A stretch of 64,000 nucleotides of DNA from Sodiomyces alkalinus F11. Lineage: Eukaryota > Ascomycota > Sordariomycetes > Glomerellales > Plectosphaerellaceae. Numbering within the stretch: position 1 is the stretch's first letter; each line of letters starts with the position of its first letter. A model generated the notes under the pieces. It was not told the origin of the DNA, ran no database searches, and saw only the letters and a program-made list of their open reading frames with translations. Position numbers and translations under genes: made by a program. Where the stretch lies: assembly GCF_003711515.1 (NCBI RefSeq), contig NW_021167081.1, positions 1-64,000 on the forward strand, in the 5' to 3' direction. Shown in pieces: positions 34,788 through 45,326 of this stretch.

Positions 34788-36132
34788 AAAAAAAAAAAAA
34801 AAAAGCCATCAAATCATGAAACTCAACATCGTTAGGCAAAATCAAGAATGGAGTAAATATGTTCCTCATGTGTCCTTCGTTCCAAGGTTGCCCTTGCAGT
34901 ATTCTTTTCCCTCGTCTTCCTAACCTCTACCTACGTCGGCATTAGCCGCCAACGCGGATGTCGACCTACCCAAGGTGGGTGATGATGATGGAATTGCAGA
35001 TCCGCATGCTCCTGCAAGCGCCGGCGAGGAGAATAAAATGATAATGAGGAAAATACCGTAACCACCCCCCCCCCCTTAATAAACTACGCCCGATGCAACC
35101 CCCCAGGTCATCCCACACATGCTAGGCCACCTCGAGTAAATAGCCAAGAGATGCAAAATGCAACTCGATCTCTCGGATAACACCCCGTCCCTCCTTTCTG
35201 CCTTTCTTTTCCTGTCTTTTCCTTGCCCGTCCGGACTTTGGTCCTCGATCCCACTGCCGGATCGGCCGAGACGGCTGCCATTCACATTGCCATGGACGAA
35301 GTACCGTCACGTACGTATCTATTGCATTGCATCTTGGCCAGCGATGGCCGAGGTCGCCGAACAAGAACCCCAGAAAGGGGGGGGTGTGGTAGTAAACCCC
35401 GTCTTTTTATTTTTATTTTCCCCCTCCCCTTTGTCTATTTCGTCCATTCCCACATTCCCCCCCCCCCCAAATGTCTCCTTCGCCCTCCTCACTGGCCAGG
35501 CGCTTCAACATGGCCAAGGTGTCAAGGTGTCAACTCTCCACCCCAAAGTCCAAGTCAAGTCAGTCCACTGTCTAAACTGTCCCCCACTTGCCCCCGGCAG
35601 TGCTCTTTTTGGTCGACCGACTCCAATTTCCGGCCCCCAACTCTCTCTACACCTATTTTCTCTCCATCACTGTCTCCCCTCTTCCGTTTTCCCCTCCCAC
35701 TAGCGCATCCAGATGGGGGAAAATGGGCTGACCCAGCGCCAATGTGCAACGCGCAACAGGCAGCGGGCGGCGAGCGGCGGGCATATCTAGTGTAGTGTCC
35801 TCTTTCATCGCCACAACCCTCAACTGTGATACATCCACCCCGGAGCGAGCAGATCCAAATAAAGAGGGGAAAGCGATGAAAAAAAAAAATGAAAAAAGGG
35901 GATATCCTCCCCTTAAATTCAAGGCAAGAGATTATTCCTCGATTATCCTCGTAGAAGACCACCCATCCTGTAAAAGAACGCCAAGACCAAATTCGCCGGG
36001 AACCCTCGTAAAGAATAGAAATGAAGTGATGCGTCGAAATTAAAAACAAATGATGAGAAGAATGAAAAAAAAAAGTCGATATCAGGCTAAGACAAGTAGA
36101 TATCCTGGTGAGATGAGAAATACGGGTTTCCT
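34788..36132. other. Intergenic, downstream of forkhead gene
   Basis: No supported gene between the gap and the stop codon of the forkhead gene. Pyrimidine- and C-rich stretches occur at 35390-35470, and A-rich stretches (for example 35878-35888, 36063-36074) lie close to the forkhead 3' end. Open frames in 35158-35795 look like low-complexity chance frames. Confidence 0.5.
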
Positions 36133-38091
36133 TCACATAGGAGTTCCACCGTTATCGCCTGGATTGCCGTTGTGATTCCCATCATGCCAGGGATATAGCA
36201 TATTCCCGTCGTGCTCAAACAGTTGGCCCGCGGGATAAAGGCCCACAACGTCCGTCAAGCTGAACGGGGCAAAATCGTACATAGGATGATGTGAAATCGC
36301 TTGGGGATGCTGCTGCTGCTGCTCATGGTGATGGGGAAGCTGCGCGGCGGCACTACCGGCCATCATGCCCGCATGAGCATCCGATAGCGCGAGGGCCATG
36401 TCCATTTCTGTCGGAGGCGCCTCTGGCGTCACGGGCGTCACCGGTGTCGGGAGGCGGTTGTCCGGCACGACGCCGGGAGTGGGGGGGTGAGGTTGGTCAT
36501 GGTGTTGGTGGTGATGAGGGTATCCTTGCTCGTACAGTGCCGGTGGTCTGTCGTAGTAGTGGATCTGGTGCATCGACGACAGACCGGGGTCCATCTCCAT
36601 TGGTTCCATGCCCATCGATTCGAGGGGGATTGTGGGCATCTGTGGGCCCGTCGTCACCGTGAGGGTGTTGTTGCTGGTACTCTCGCCGGTCGATGGGCTG
36701 CCGGGGCTGAGCCGGGGCTGCCTGGATTTGCTGGTGGCGCATCCTCCCTTGCGACCCGACATGGCACGGCCGGGAATGAGCTGGTGTGGGTGCTGGGGAT
36801 GGGGATGATAGGTGACGTGGTGAGAACGCGGAGGGCTGGTGCGTCCGCGCCGGGTGTGTCCAAGCTCGGTGCTGTGGTTGTGGTGCTTGGGGCGGTATCT
36901 CGTGGTGCTGTACACTCCTTCCCGGACGGCCCAGTCTGTCAGTACCCATTCGGATATGCGCTTCTCGCTGGTGGCAGTTGGAGGGTTCTCCACCGTCGAG
37001 TCGATGTTCGTCGACGTTGGCCTCTCCCTCTTCACAAACGCCTGTACAGGAGAGTCAGCGGATCGTGTCTGCAAGACGTATTCACAAGGGAGATACACTC
37101 AGAACAGGGGGCCATGATCCATCATGCTAGCATCATCACCGACCTTGTTCATGCTGAGGTTATGCCGAATGCTGTTCTGCCAGCCCTTCCCGCCTCCCTT
37201 GGCCTTGGTCGTATTGCGCTCGAACCATTCGTAAAGCTCCTGTAGTGTCATGGAGTGATCCGGGACGCTCATGAAGGCGCGGTAGATGAGTTGGGCATAA
37301 GGCTCGTCGTTCTTCTGCGCATGTCCTCGCGGACTGGACGTTGAACCGCTCGGGGAGTGGGCAGGTTCAAGTTCCGGGCTCGCCAGACTGCCTCCCAAGC
37401 CACGCCTCCTGGTATTGTGGCGTTTAACGGGCTCCCCTCCAGACGGCATGGCTGGCGAGTTGAGCTCCTTGGGGGACGTTGTGGTGGAAGAGAGCAACTC
37501 GTCTACCGCTACGGGGGACGGTTGTTCCGGAAAGCCTGGATAAAAGTCTGCATGTGGGTATCGAGGTTCCCCCATCTCCATCTCGTTGAATCCGTGGGAG
37601 GAGGTGCAGACGCGAAGGCAGTTGTCTGGATGCGGTTGCTGCATGTGGTGTTGGAGGGGGCTCCGGTCAAGAGGGGAACTCCAGACGACCTGCGTAGGCG
37701 GTACCCAACCGCGTGGTTCGAGAGGGGATGGATTATAGCCGCAGCCAGAAGACGCTCGGAGGCAGTAGTGCTCATATTCCTCAGCAGAGCCGGGAGGGGG
37801 GGAAGGAGGCCACATGCTATGGCAGGATGGCGGGTAAGGCTGTGTTGGTGCGACGGCGGTCATGGAGGCTGCTTGGCTGTGCTCCTGGCCCTGACTCTGC
37901 TGTTCGGCAAATTCGTCCGGAAGATGCTGATATTGTTGAAGGCTGGATGGGGACGTGAAGAACTCCCTCCCGTGTTCCCGTTTGACACCAACACCGCCCG
38001 TCGGGGACATTGCTTGCGTGGTGCCGGGAGACAGATTCAGGTCGCCGTACTGGACCATGCCGGGCAAGGCATCCGGCATGTGCGGATTCAT
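36133..38091 (-). CDS. Forkhead transcription factor
   Basis: Two exons, 38091-37144 and 37041-36133, encode 618 residues. The forkhead (winged-helix) DNA-binding domain begins near residue 259 (NDEPYAQLIYRAFMSVPD, MTLQELYEWFERNT), includes the recognition-helix segment GWQNSIRHNLSMNKAFVKRE, and ends with a fungal-type wing SEKRISEWVLTDWAVREGVY. The intron falls exactly between NLSMNK and AFVK; acceptor TACAG is good, donor GTCGGT is weak but is the only one restoring the conserved helix. Flanking parts are disordered: Gln/Pro/Tyr-rich N-terminus and a His/Gln/Met-rich C-terminus. I use ATG 38091, the first true ATG in frame. The protein is nuclear and should bind forkhead (GTAAACA-like) sites. 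In filamentous ascomycetes such factors control development and the cell cycle; which one this is cannot be decided here. Confidence 0.92.
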
Positions 38092-41000
38092 GACAGCCAA
38101 GATGGTGTGGTGTGTTCGAAAAAGGTCGGTGCTAAAATAAAAGGCTCGTCCAGATTGACTGCCGTAGATCTCGGTGCAGGGCTGGCGCCGGGCGATGTAG
38201 ACGGGAGACGCCGTTTCAGGTAATCTAGACTCGGGCGGATAGCTTAGACAAGGATAGCGGCGGAGGTGTCAAGAAGATGGCTAAAAAGAATAAAGAGCAA
38301 GAGCAGGAATAATAATAAGAAGAAGAAGAAGAAGAAGAATAGATGTTATCGGGCACTGGGGTTACGAGAGAACAGTGATAATGACAATGACGAGGGAAGC
38401 AGTGGGGGGGTTTGCCGTTGATCCGTGGGTCATAGATGGGTTTGCTATCAGAGAGAAGGTAGGAGAAGCAGTAAGCCAGACAGATCATAGAGGCTGCTTG
38501 ATGGTTTTCCGCCAGAGATCAAATCCGCTTGCTAATAGCAACAGGTTCAGTCTAAAGGTGTCGTCGATGCCGTTGATGTGTCGTTGAATGGACGAGAGAC
38601 TGTAGAGCAAAAATATGGACTGGAAAGGAGAACTTGCACAAGGGATAGGACGTGTTGATAAAACACCTGGAGGTGACTCCTGGGCCGGACTTTGGGGGCG
38701 AATCCAAGAAGAGGATGGTGTATCCATAAGGAGGAGGAAATGTACTGGGCTACAAAGATACAGCTCCTTGTTGGGGGAGGGGATGACCAGGGGGTAGGGT
38801 GAAGGTATATGGAGTACGGATACAGTATGAGAGAGTGTGAATGAGAGATCGAGAGACAGAGAGAGTGTAGGAGAGGAAACGTTCACAAGGGGTCGGCTCT
38901 TGTCCAGGGTGTACAGTAAGTTGGGGGTAGGGGGTAAAGGGTAAAGGTTGGCTGGGCCATGGAGAGAGGACCAGGGGTGTGTGGGCACGGCAACAGACAA
39001 GGGGCCGCGGCGATAGGATGGTATAAAATCCCCGCGAAACCATGTGTGCCCCGGATCCCGGTCTGGGCATGAGCATGAGCAAAGAGCATGGGCATAGGCA
39101 TGGCAGGCATGGTCTTGGGCATGGGTATGATATGGTATGGTATGGTATGGTATGGGTATAGTATCTTGCCGATTCATGTTGCTTGGCCCTGGATGGTTGT
39201 CTGCGTCACGACGTGTAAGTCAAGTCAGCCTATCTGTAAGGTATTATTGTATGCGGGCGTCTGTAAATGTATGTGTGCTTGCATGCGTGCATCTGTTTCT
39301 CATATCAAATGCGTACGTTGTATGCGAGGTGGGAGTGTGTATGTTTCCCTCCCTCTCGTATGTCTTCTCACCGACATATCATCTCAAGGCTTTCCAAGGC
39401 TACATGCTATGTTATTTGATGTTATGGTACGATACGGCATGCCATGTCGAGTGGACTCAGTGGAGTACTTGCCTGGGGTAAGAGTTGAGAGGACTGAGCA
39501 AACCTCAACATGGCTCTGGGAGGGGGAGAGAGAGAGGCAGTCATGGCCTTCAATCTCTCTTACAAGCTCTTTGACTCTCCCTCTCCTTCTCTCTCCCATC
39601 ACCCTCTCTCAGTCACGCTTCTAGTAGCCTGCCCCAAAGAATAAATGAGCCAGAGCGAGCAGGGGGTATGGGCACTGTGGGGAGTGCTGTAATGTTGGAC
39701 AAGGCACATCGCATCTAGACCTGAGAAGAAGGGAGATTTCCCCAAGGGTGACCAAGCTCCCCCCTGTCCCCATCTCCATGCCCATGTAACCATAACAGGC
39801 GGGATCACTTCACCCGGAGCTTCCATCTGCCGCGTGAGTGAGAGATGTACTCCCGTAGTCTGTAGATACCATAACCGCTTAGCGGGGACGAAAGGACATA
39901 CAGAGAGAGAGAGGGAGGGATAGAAGTCAAGAAAACAATGACAACCATGTTCTCTCACCTTCTCACCTTCTCACCTTCTCACCTTCTCACCTTCTCACCT
40001 TCTCACCTTCTCACCTTCTCACCTTCTCCCACACCTTCCGGGGCACACCCGTACGCTTGCACGCATCACTCGCCGCCGGCGCATGGTTGGTGGTAAATAG
40101 CACCCCCATCCCCATCCCCATCCCCATCCTCATCCCCTCCTCCCCGTCTACCACCACCTCCGTGCCCTGGTCTCTTCTCCCTTTGGACGAATAATACACC
40201 ATGTCTTCCTTCCCTGTCACCTGCGACGCCCGTCAATCATAGCAGATCATAGTAGATCATAGAGAGTGTCTACATGTACTTCCGTAGGGAGAGGACAGCC
40301 AAGAGACTAGCAAGAATATGGTAATAGTCATCCAAAGAGGAAACCCTCCTTTCTTCTATGGCCTACAGAGTACATGGGCACATGGGCCTTCACCGATCAT
40401 ACAGAGAAAGGGGGGTCGATAAAGTAGGTAGGTTGGGGAGTACGGGTTCTAGGCATTCTAGGCCCGGGTGTTCCTCTTGTTTCTCTTCTTGCCGCGTATT
40501 ACGTCCCCTTTTCTCAGTTGAAGACCGTAGATGTACGTTGCACACGCCTGCTGCTACCTGGTGAGCTACATGGTGAGCCACCACGGTCAGATGCCTTTGT
40601 CATCGAGGGACAACAAAGGTCTTGTCATCGGAGCGGTCGGGGGGAAAATAATCTGTCATGCCCCTGCCTGCCTGCCATGACCTTGATACAAAGCACTTGA
40701 GAGAGAGGACAAGGACAGATGCGTCTGCTCCGCGTCCGGGGGAAAAAAAGAAGAAGGAAAAGAAAGGCTTTCATCGGCTGCTTGCATGTCTGATGCTTTC
40801 GCCAACCACAAGCCAATGATCTTCCGCCAAAGCTGTTCCGTAAACAGGCGCAGCCCTACTCTGAGAAGGGAAGGGTAGGGGGCGGTGAGGTGATGCCGAG
40901 ACAGGGCGGCGGGAAGATCTGCCAGGTAGGCATCGGACGACTACTGCTGAGACGAGCTGGGCGAGGTTTTAGCATGAGGTGACAAGCCACCATTATCAGG

Positions 41001-42071
41001 GGGAGTGGGGGGTGGGTTAAAGATGGTGAAGAGACGTAACAGATCTCTGAAGCAACTGTGACAGGAGATGGTTCGGGGTTTGGTCAGTACTTTGATAACC
41101 CAGGTATGGTCGACAGCCTAGAGGTTAGAGCAGCAATCTTCATCCCTTAAACTTTTCTTTCCTTGGGATTTTTTTTTATTTTTTTTCTATTTCTTTTTAG
41201 CGGTGATGAGACTTCGGCCGAAGTGATGGACACGGACACGGGAACGGGCACGGGCACGGGGGAAGAGACGGCTCAGCCTGCTGCACGCCACAGTCCTGCA
41301 TCTGCATGGCTCTCGCGTGCCTGTGGTCGGTCATCTAGAATCCATCTATGAGTCAACAACCCCCAGCTAATGTCGGTGAGAGGACGGCCAGGTAAGCTTG
41401 CCAACATGTAATGTACGTAATATACTTGAACTTGTAAATGATATGACCAAGTTAGAATGAATGGGCCCTCGACTGGATCGAGCCACAGGCGGTCTCTCCA
41501 AGACCCGGTCTCTTTCTTTTTGTTTTGTTCCAAGGACAACTTGGTCGCCCCCTTCCCCCCCGGACGCTTGGTCTGGATCCTTGGATGAGAGAGGGGGCAC
41601 AAAAACGAGAGGGAAAAAAAAAAAAAGGTTGATGACCGGGGAGGCAAGGCAGCTAGCCTCCGACCCAGGACTTGTGGTAGCACAGCATGAGCGACGACGT
41701 TACCCGCCCAATAAACAGCGGAAAAAGAGGGCATGTTGTCCGCCAAGAAGAAACGTGCACCCCAGGATCGACGGAGCGTTTGTTCGCGAGTTGCATATCC
41801 GCATCCGTACTGACTGTCACCGTTTAATCCCCTCCCATTCTTCCCCCCGGCCTCCTGACTAGGAAAAGATGCAGAACGGAGGGGGAGGGGATGAAAGAAG
41901 GGACACCGCCAGCCCGGCTCTTGAACATCATCACGTCTTGGCAGTCGAGGCAACATGTGAGACCGGGATGCACAGGCCGGCATGCCGGCATATAGACCAG
42001 GATATGAACCGGGGTCTTTCGTACAGAGCTGACCAGGGTGCTTAGAGCTCGGGCTCCACGGCCGGCGACCA
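38092..42071. other. Long upstream region of the forkhead gene, microsatellite-rich
   Basis: About 4 kb without a supported gene, upstream of the forkhead gene and downstream of cactin. It is full of simple repeats: AAG/TTC-type repeats at 38310-38340, TATGG tandem at 39129-39165, TCTCACCT octamer at 39953-40027, CCCCAT tandem at 40104-40132, and ACGGGC/GGGCAC tandem at 41232-41262. A long regulatory or untranslated leader is plausible for a developmental transcription factor, but this is inference. Confidence 0.55.
39953..40027. repeat. TCTCACCT octamer tandem repeat
   Basis: About nine near-perfect tandem copies of the 8-base unit TCTCACCT. It lies 1.9 kb upstream of the forkhead start codon, in an area with several other short tandem repeats. 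Too short a unit and no spacers, so not a CRISPR array. Confidence 0.9.
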
Positions 42072-44116
42072 TTACTTTCGGTAGTAGATCTGATATGACA
42101 TGTCAGTTTAGTGGATAACCTTTGACATACAACCTAGACAGTTGGGAGAACCAGGCTGAGAGGACGAAGAGGAGGAGGTGCAGCAGAGGGGTTGGGATTT
42201 TTGATCACCTACCTTTTTGAACTGGAAATGAAGCTGCAAGATTCCCTGCAGTTGGGCAATATTAGCTTTGCACACATGTAATCATAGGCCTGACGCGGGC
42301 AAGGGATAGAGTACATGGTGTACAACAGGGGAGATGAAAGAGAAGGGTAGGGGGGTAGCGACCAGGCGCGCGGTAGGGCGGCTGTCTGAGGCCTGGCCAG
42401 AGAGGAGAGGAGAGGAGAGTGTGTGTGTGTGCTGAGTGTGTGTGCTGAGTGTGTGTGCTGAGTGTGTATGTGCGTCTATCTGCATGTGCGCACGTATGAT
42501 CATGAAAAGGTCGCAAGACATGGCGTCCAAGTGCATGATGCAAGGAAAGTCGAGTACATCCGCGGAGCGAACAGTGAACCCAACTCTAGCGCACCACGTA
42601 CCTTGTCAAAGGAACTCCTGAACCCCCGATCCTTCTTCGCGCTGTAATCCCACTCACGATCAACAATCCGGAAAGCAATATCCTCGTACGGCGGCCCCGC
42701 GATGAAGCGGATGAGACACGTATCGTTCTCCCCCGCAGGCGCCGAGCTCTCCCCGCGCCGGCGCCCCCCCTCCCGGATGATCTTGTAGGTGGGCGCCTTG
42801 GTCTTGTCGATGAGCTCCGGGTAGAAGATGTTGAAGCGGTAGCCCTGCACCACCTTGGGCGGCGGGTTGTCGTGGTCGTAGTGCGTCTGGTTGTACTTGT
42901 TCCACTCGTACCCCATCTGCACGCGGTTGAAGTAGCGGGGCTTCCGCGGCCTGTACTTGCCCGCCCAGGCTGGTCGCGACGCCGCGGGGACGGCTTCTTC
43001 CTCGGCGAAGACCTCCTCGTTCTCGCCCGTGCCGCGGGCCGCCTCGCGCTCGTACAGGGCCTTGGTCGCGCCCGAGAAGTCGTCGTCCCCAGAGGGTGCA
43101 AAGCGCGCCGTTCCAGGGGGCGCACTCGCGCTCGCGCTCGCGCTCGCACTACTACTACTTTGGCTTTGTCCGTGTTGTTGGAGGAGAGACACGGCAGTCG
43201 GCGGCGGCTTTGTGTGGTGGGCTGCCGTCGATGCAGGAGTAGATGTGAAAGAACTCGACAGTCGTCGGTTGGCCGTGCCGCCTGTGGCTCCGTCGATCTC
43301 TTCCGGCCTAACGTCGATTCCCTGCATCTTCAACAGCGCGGCCCGGCTCTCTTTGATCTCCTCGTACACCTTCTTGACCTTGGCCTTGGCCTTCCAGCCC
43401 AACAAGCTGCGCAGGAGCTGTTCCCAGTAATCCGTATCAATGTCCTCGTCGGACCGGAGCTTGGCCTTGACCTGCCTCTCGAGGGCCTCGAGCTGCTCGT
43501 ACGTCTTGGGGCTGAGGATCTTGTCGATGTCGGCGGCGACGGTGCTGACGACGCGGTCGTCGGTCCCCTGCGGTTTCAGCTTCTGCCGCCGGTCGGCGCA
43601 GAGGGATTGCAGCGCTTGCCAGTATTCTCGGTTCCGGGCGTTGGTCTCGAGGGTGTGGTACGAGGTGATGTCGGACTCGAGCTCCCGCAGCTGCGCCTCG
43701 TCGAGCGTCTGCAACACGGCCTCGGGGGAGGGGACGGAGATTCGCGCGTCGGTTTCGTCGTCGTCGAGAACGTCTCGGTCCGGGTCGACGAAGCGTAGGT
43801 TGAAGGCCAGCAAATCGATGGGCTTGGCTCGACCCTCGCGAACGCGGATGTCGGCTTTCTTCTTGGACTGCTTCAAGACGAACTTGTCCTCCTCGGCCAC
43901 GAACTGAAGCGCCTGTTCATCTTGCGTCATGTACGTGCGGTTACTGCCTAGTGAGGTGGTATTCGCATCCCTCGCGTTGTTCTTTCGACGCCGACCCGAG
44001 GAAAACTGATCCGAACGCTTGGAGACGCGATTGCCGTCGTCTCTCCGTGGCGAGGTGACATCTCGAGACGGACGTTCTTGGCGGCCCGAAAGCATGGCAC
44101 GGCGTCCCGGGTCCAT
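42072..44116 (-). CDS. Cactin (spliceosome-associated factor)
   Basis: Three coding exons: 44116-42602, 42245-42213 (33 bases) and 42089-42072 (18 bases), 521 residues. The C-terminal cactin domain is clear: RPRKPRYFNRVQMGYEWNK, YNQTHYDHDNPPPKVVQGY, FNIFYPELIDKTKAPTYKI, AGPPYEDIAFRIVDREWDY and KDRGFRSSFDK, completed over the tiny exons as GILQLHFQFKK and IYYRK. The middle domain (about 40-310, e.g. FVLKQSKKKADIRVREGRAKPIDLLAFNLRF) is also typical. Cactin binds spliceosomal complexes and in fission yeast and animals is needed for faithful pre-mRNA splicing. ATG 44116 has a strong context (A at -3, G at +4); the frame is open 60 codons further upstream through a Ser-Gln-Glu repeat, so a longer N-terminus is possible. 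Intron 1 (356 bp) contains GA and GTGTGTGCTGA repeats. Confidence 0.93.
42403..42472. repeat. GAGAG / GTGTGTGCTGA microsatellite in cactin intron 1
   Basis: A GAGAG tract passes into about three copies of a GTGTGTGTGCTGA-like unit, all inside the first cactin intron (42246-42601). On the gene's sense strand the tract is CT/CA-rich. Confidence 0.8.
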
Positions 44117-45149
44117 GTTTTGTGAAGATCCGTCCACTGGCGGGCAAAAGGGTACACTTTGTGACAAATCGCTTTGGCTTTCGCTTTGGCTTTGGCTTTC
44201 GCTTTCGTTGCTGTTGTTGATGTTGAGGATCGAAACGGACTGAAGATACTGAAGTGAAGTAGAGGAACTGGCGATTGTCACGATAAGATAAAGCACCTAT
44301 GATAAGATATGCCCGTCCTATTCAATACCAAGGTATCTTCACGTGGCGTATCATGTGACATAACACCGACATCGCAACCACATCTCAACTCGCCTTCAAG
44401 GAATCGTTGGTTCGGTAATGATTGCGAATTAGGGGACGGTCTCTTTTGAGTTTTCCATGGCGGTTTCTTTCTTGCCACTGCTGTTAAGCTATCTTTAAGC
44501 TCTCTCTATAACTCTTGCTCTCATAAATCCTTCCAGTCGCATCAACATCTTGTCTATAAGTGGTTCGTTATATACAGACTCGGCTCGGTCTGTCGCAAGT
44601 CTTAATCTTTCCATCCTTCACCCAGACGATTCCTAGATGACACGCAGGCAGAAGCAGAGCCGGAGCCAGTAAAGTAAATCAAATGCTTAGTATTGATCCT
44701 AGAAAAGGCAATAGCCAAATCATAGGGGGTATCAACCGACCACAGATGAATCACTCCCGTACAATACCCAATCTATCATCAACATTCATATCACCTCAGT
44801 CTCTCCTCGTCCAAGGCCCATCATATTTGCATCTCTGAACCTTTTTCTTCCAGGCCCGGTCCCAAGTAAAGATCCCTATTGGAGAAATGACTTTCGCAAA
44901 TAACACCAAGTCCAATCCAATCCAGATATCAAATATGGTAAAACCTATGATGGACCCCCCATATGCCCCCAAACATGCAATGCTTTTCGAGTCAGAAACA
45001 TCAGGCCTGCTTAAAAACAATAAGGAGCATCATAGACAGGATCTCCCTTATTCTTCGTCGCTCCAAGACAGTCAACATCCAAAAACTCGCCCCGAGGGCA
45101 AAGGAAAAGGAAAGGGAAAGGGAAAAGAGACCAAAAGACCTCAACCACT
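44117..45149. other. Intergenic, cactin promoter side
   Basis: Upstream of cactin, downstream of the cNMP/F-box/LRR gene. A short minisatellite of GGCTTT/CGCTTT units lies at 44172-44210; on the minus strand it reads as the Ser-Gln-Glu-coding frame upstream of the chosen cactin start. No other gene supported. Confidence 0.55.
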
Positions 45150-45293
45150 CTACCTCAGCCCCCGAGGTCCCTTCTCCACAATAAAGCGCACCGGCTTCCG
45201 AGCCCTTCGTCGGAAACTCAACGTCCGGCCCGGCAAGCCCATATGCGCAAAGGCCGACCTAGCCGGCCTCACCATCGGCATCGGCGGCTTCCC

Positions 45294-45326
<33 letters not shown>

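Noticed and set aside
38485..39177. 230-codon minus-strand frame
   Set aside because: Built from microsatellite (TATGG, CATGGG) sequence; no domain.
39953..40027. Possible CRISPR array
   Set aside because: The unit is 8 bases with no spacers and the organism is a fungus; this is a microsatellite.
41273..41983. 236-codon minus-strand frame
   Set aside because: No domain, contains homopolymer-coded Phe run, overlaps other frames; chance frame.
42872..43798. 308-codon plus-strand frame
   Set aside because: Antisense shadow of cactin.
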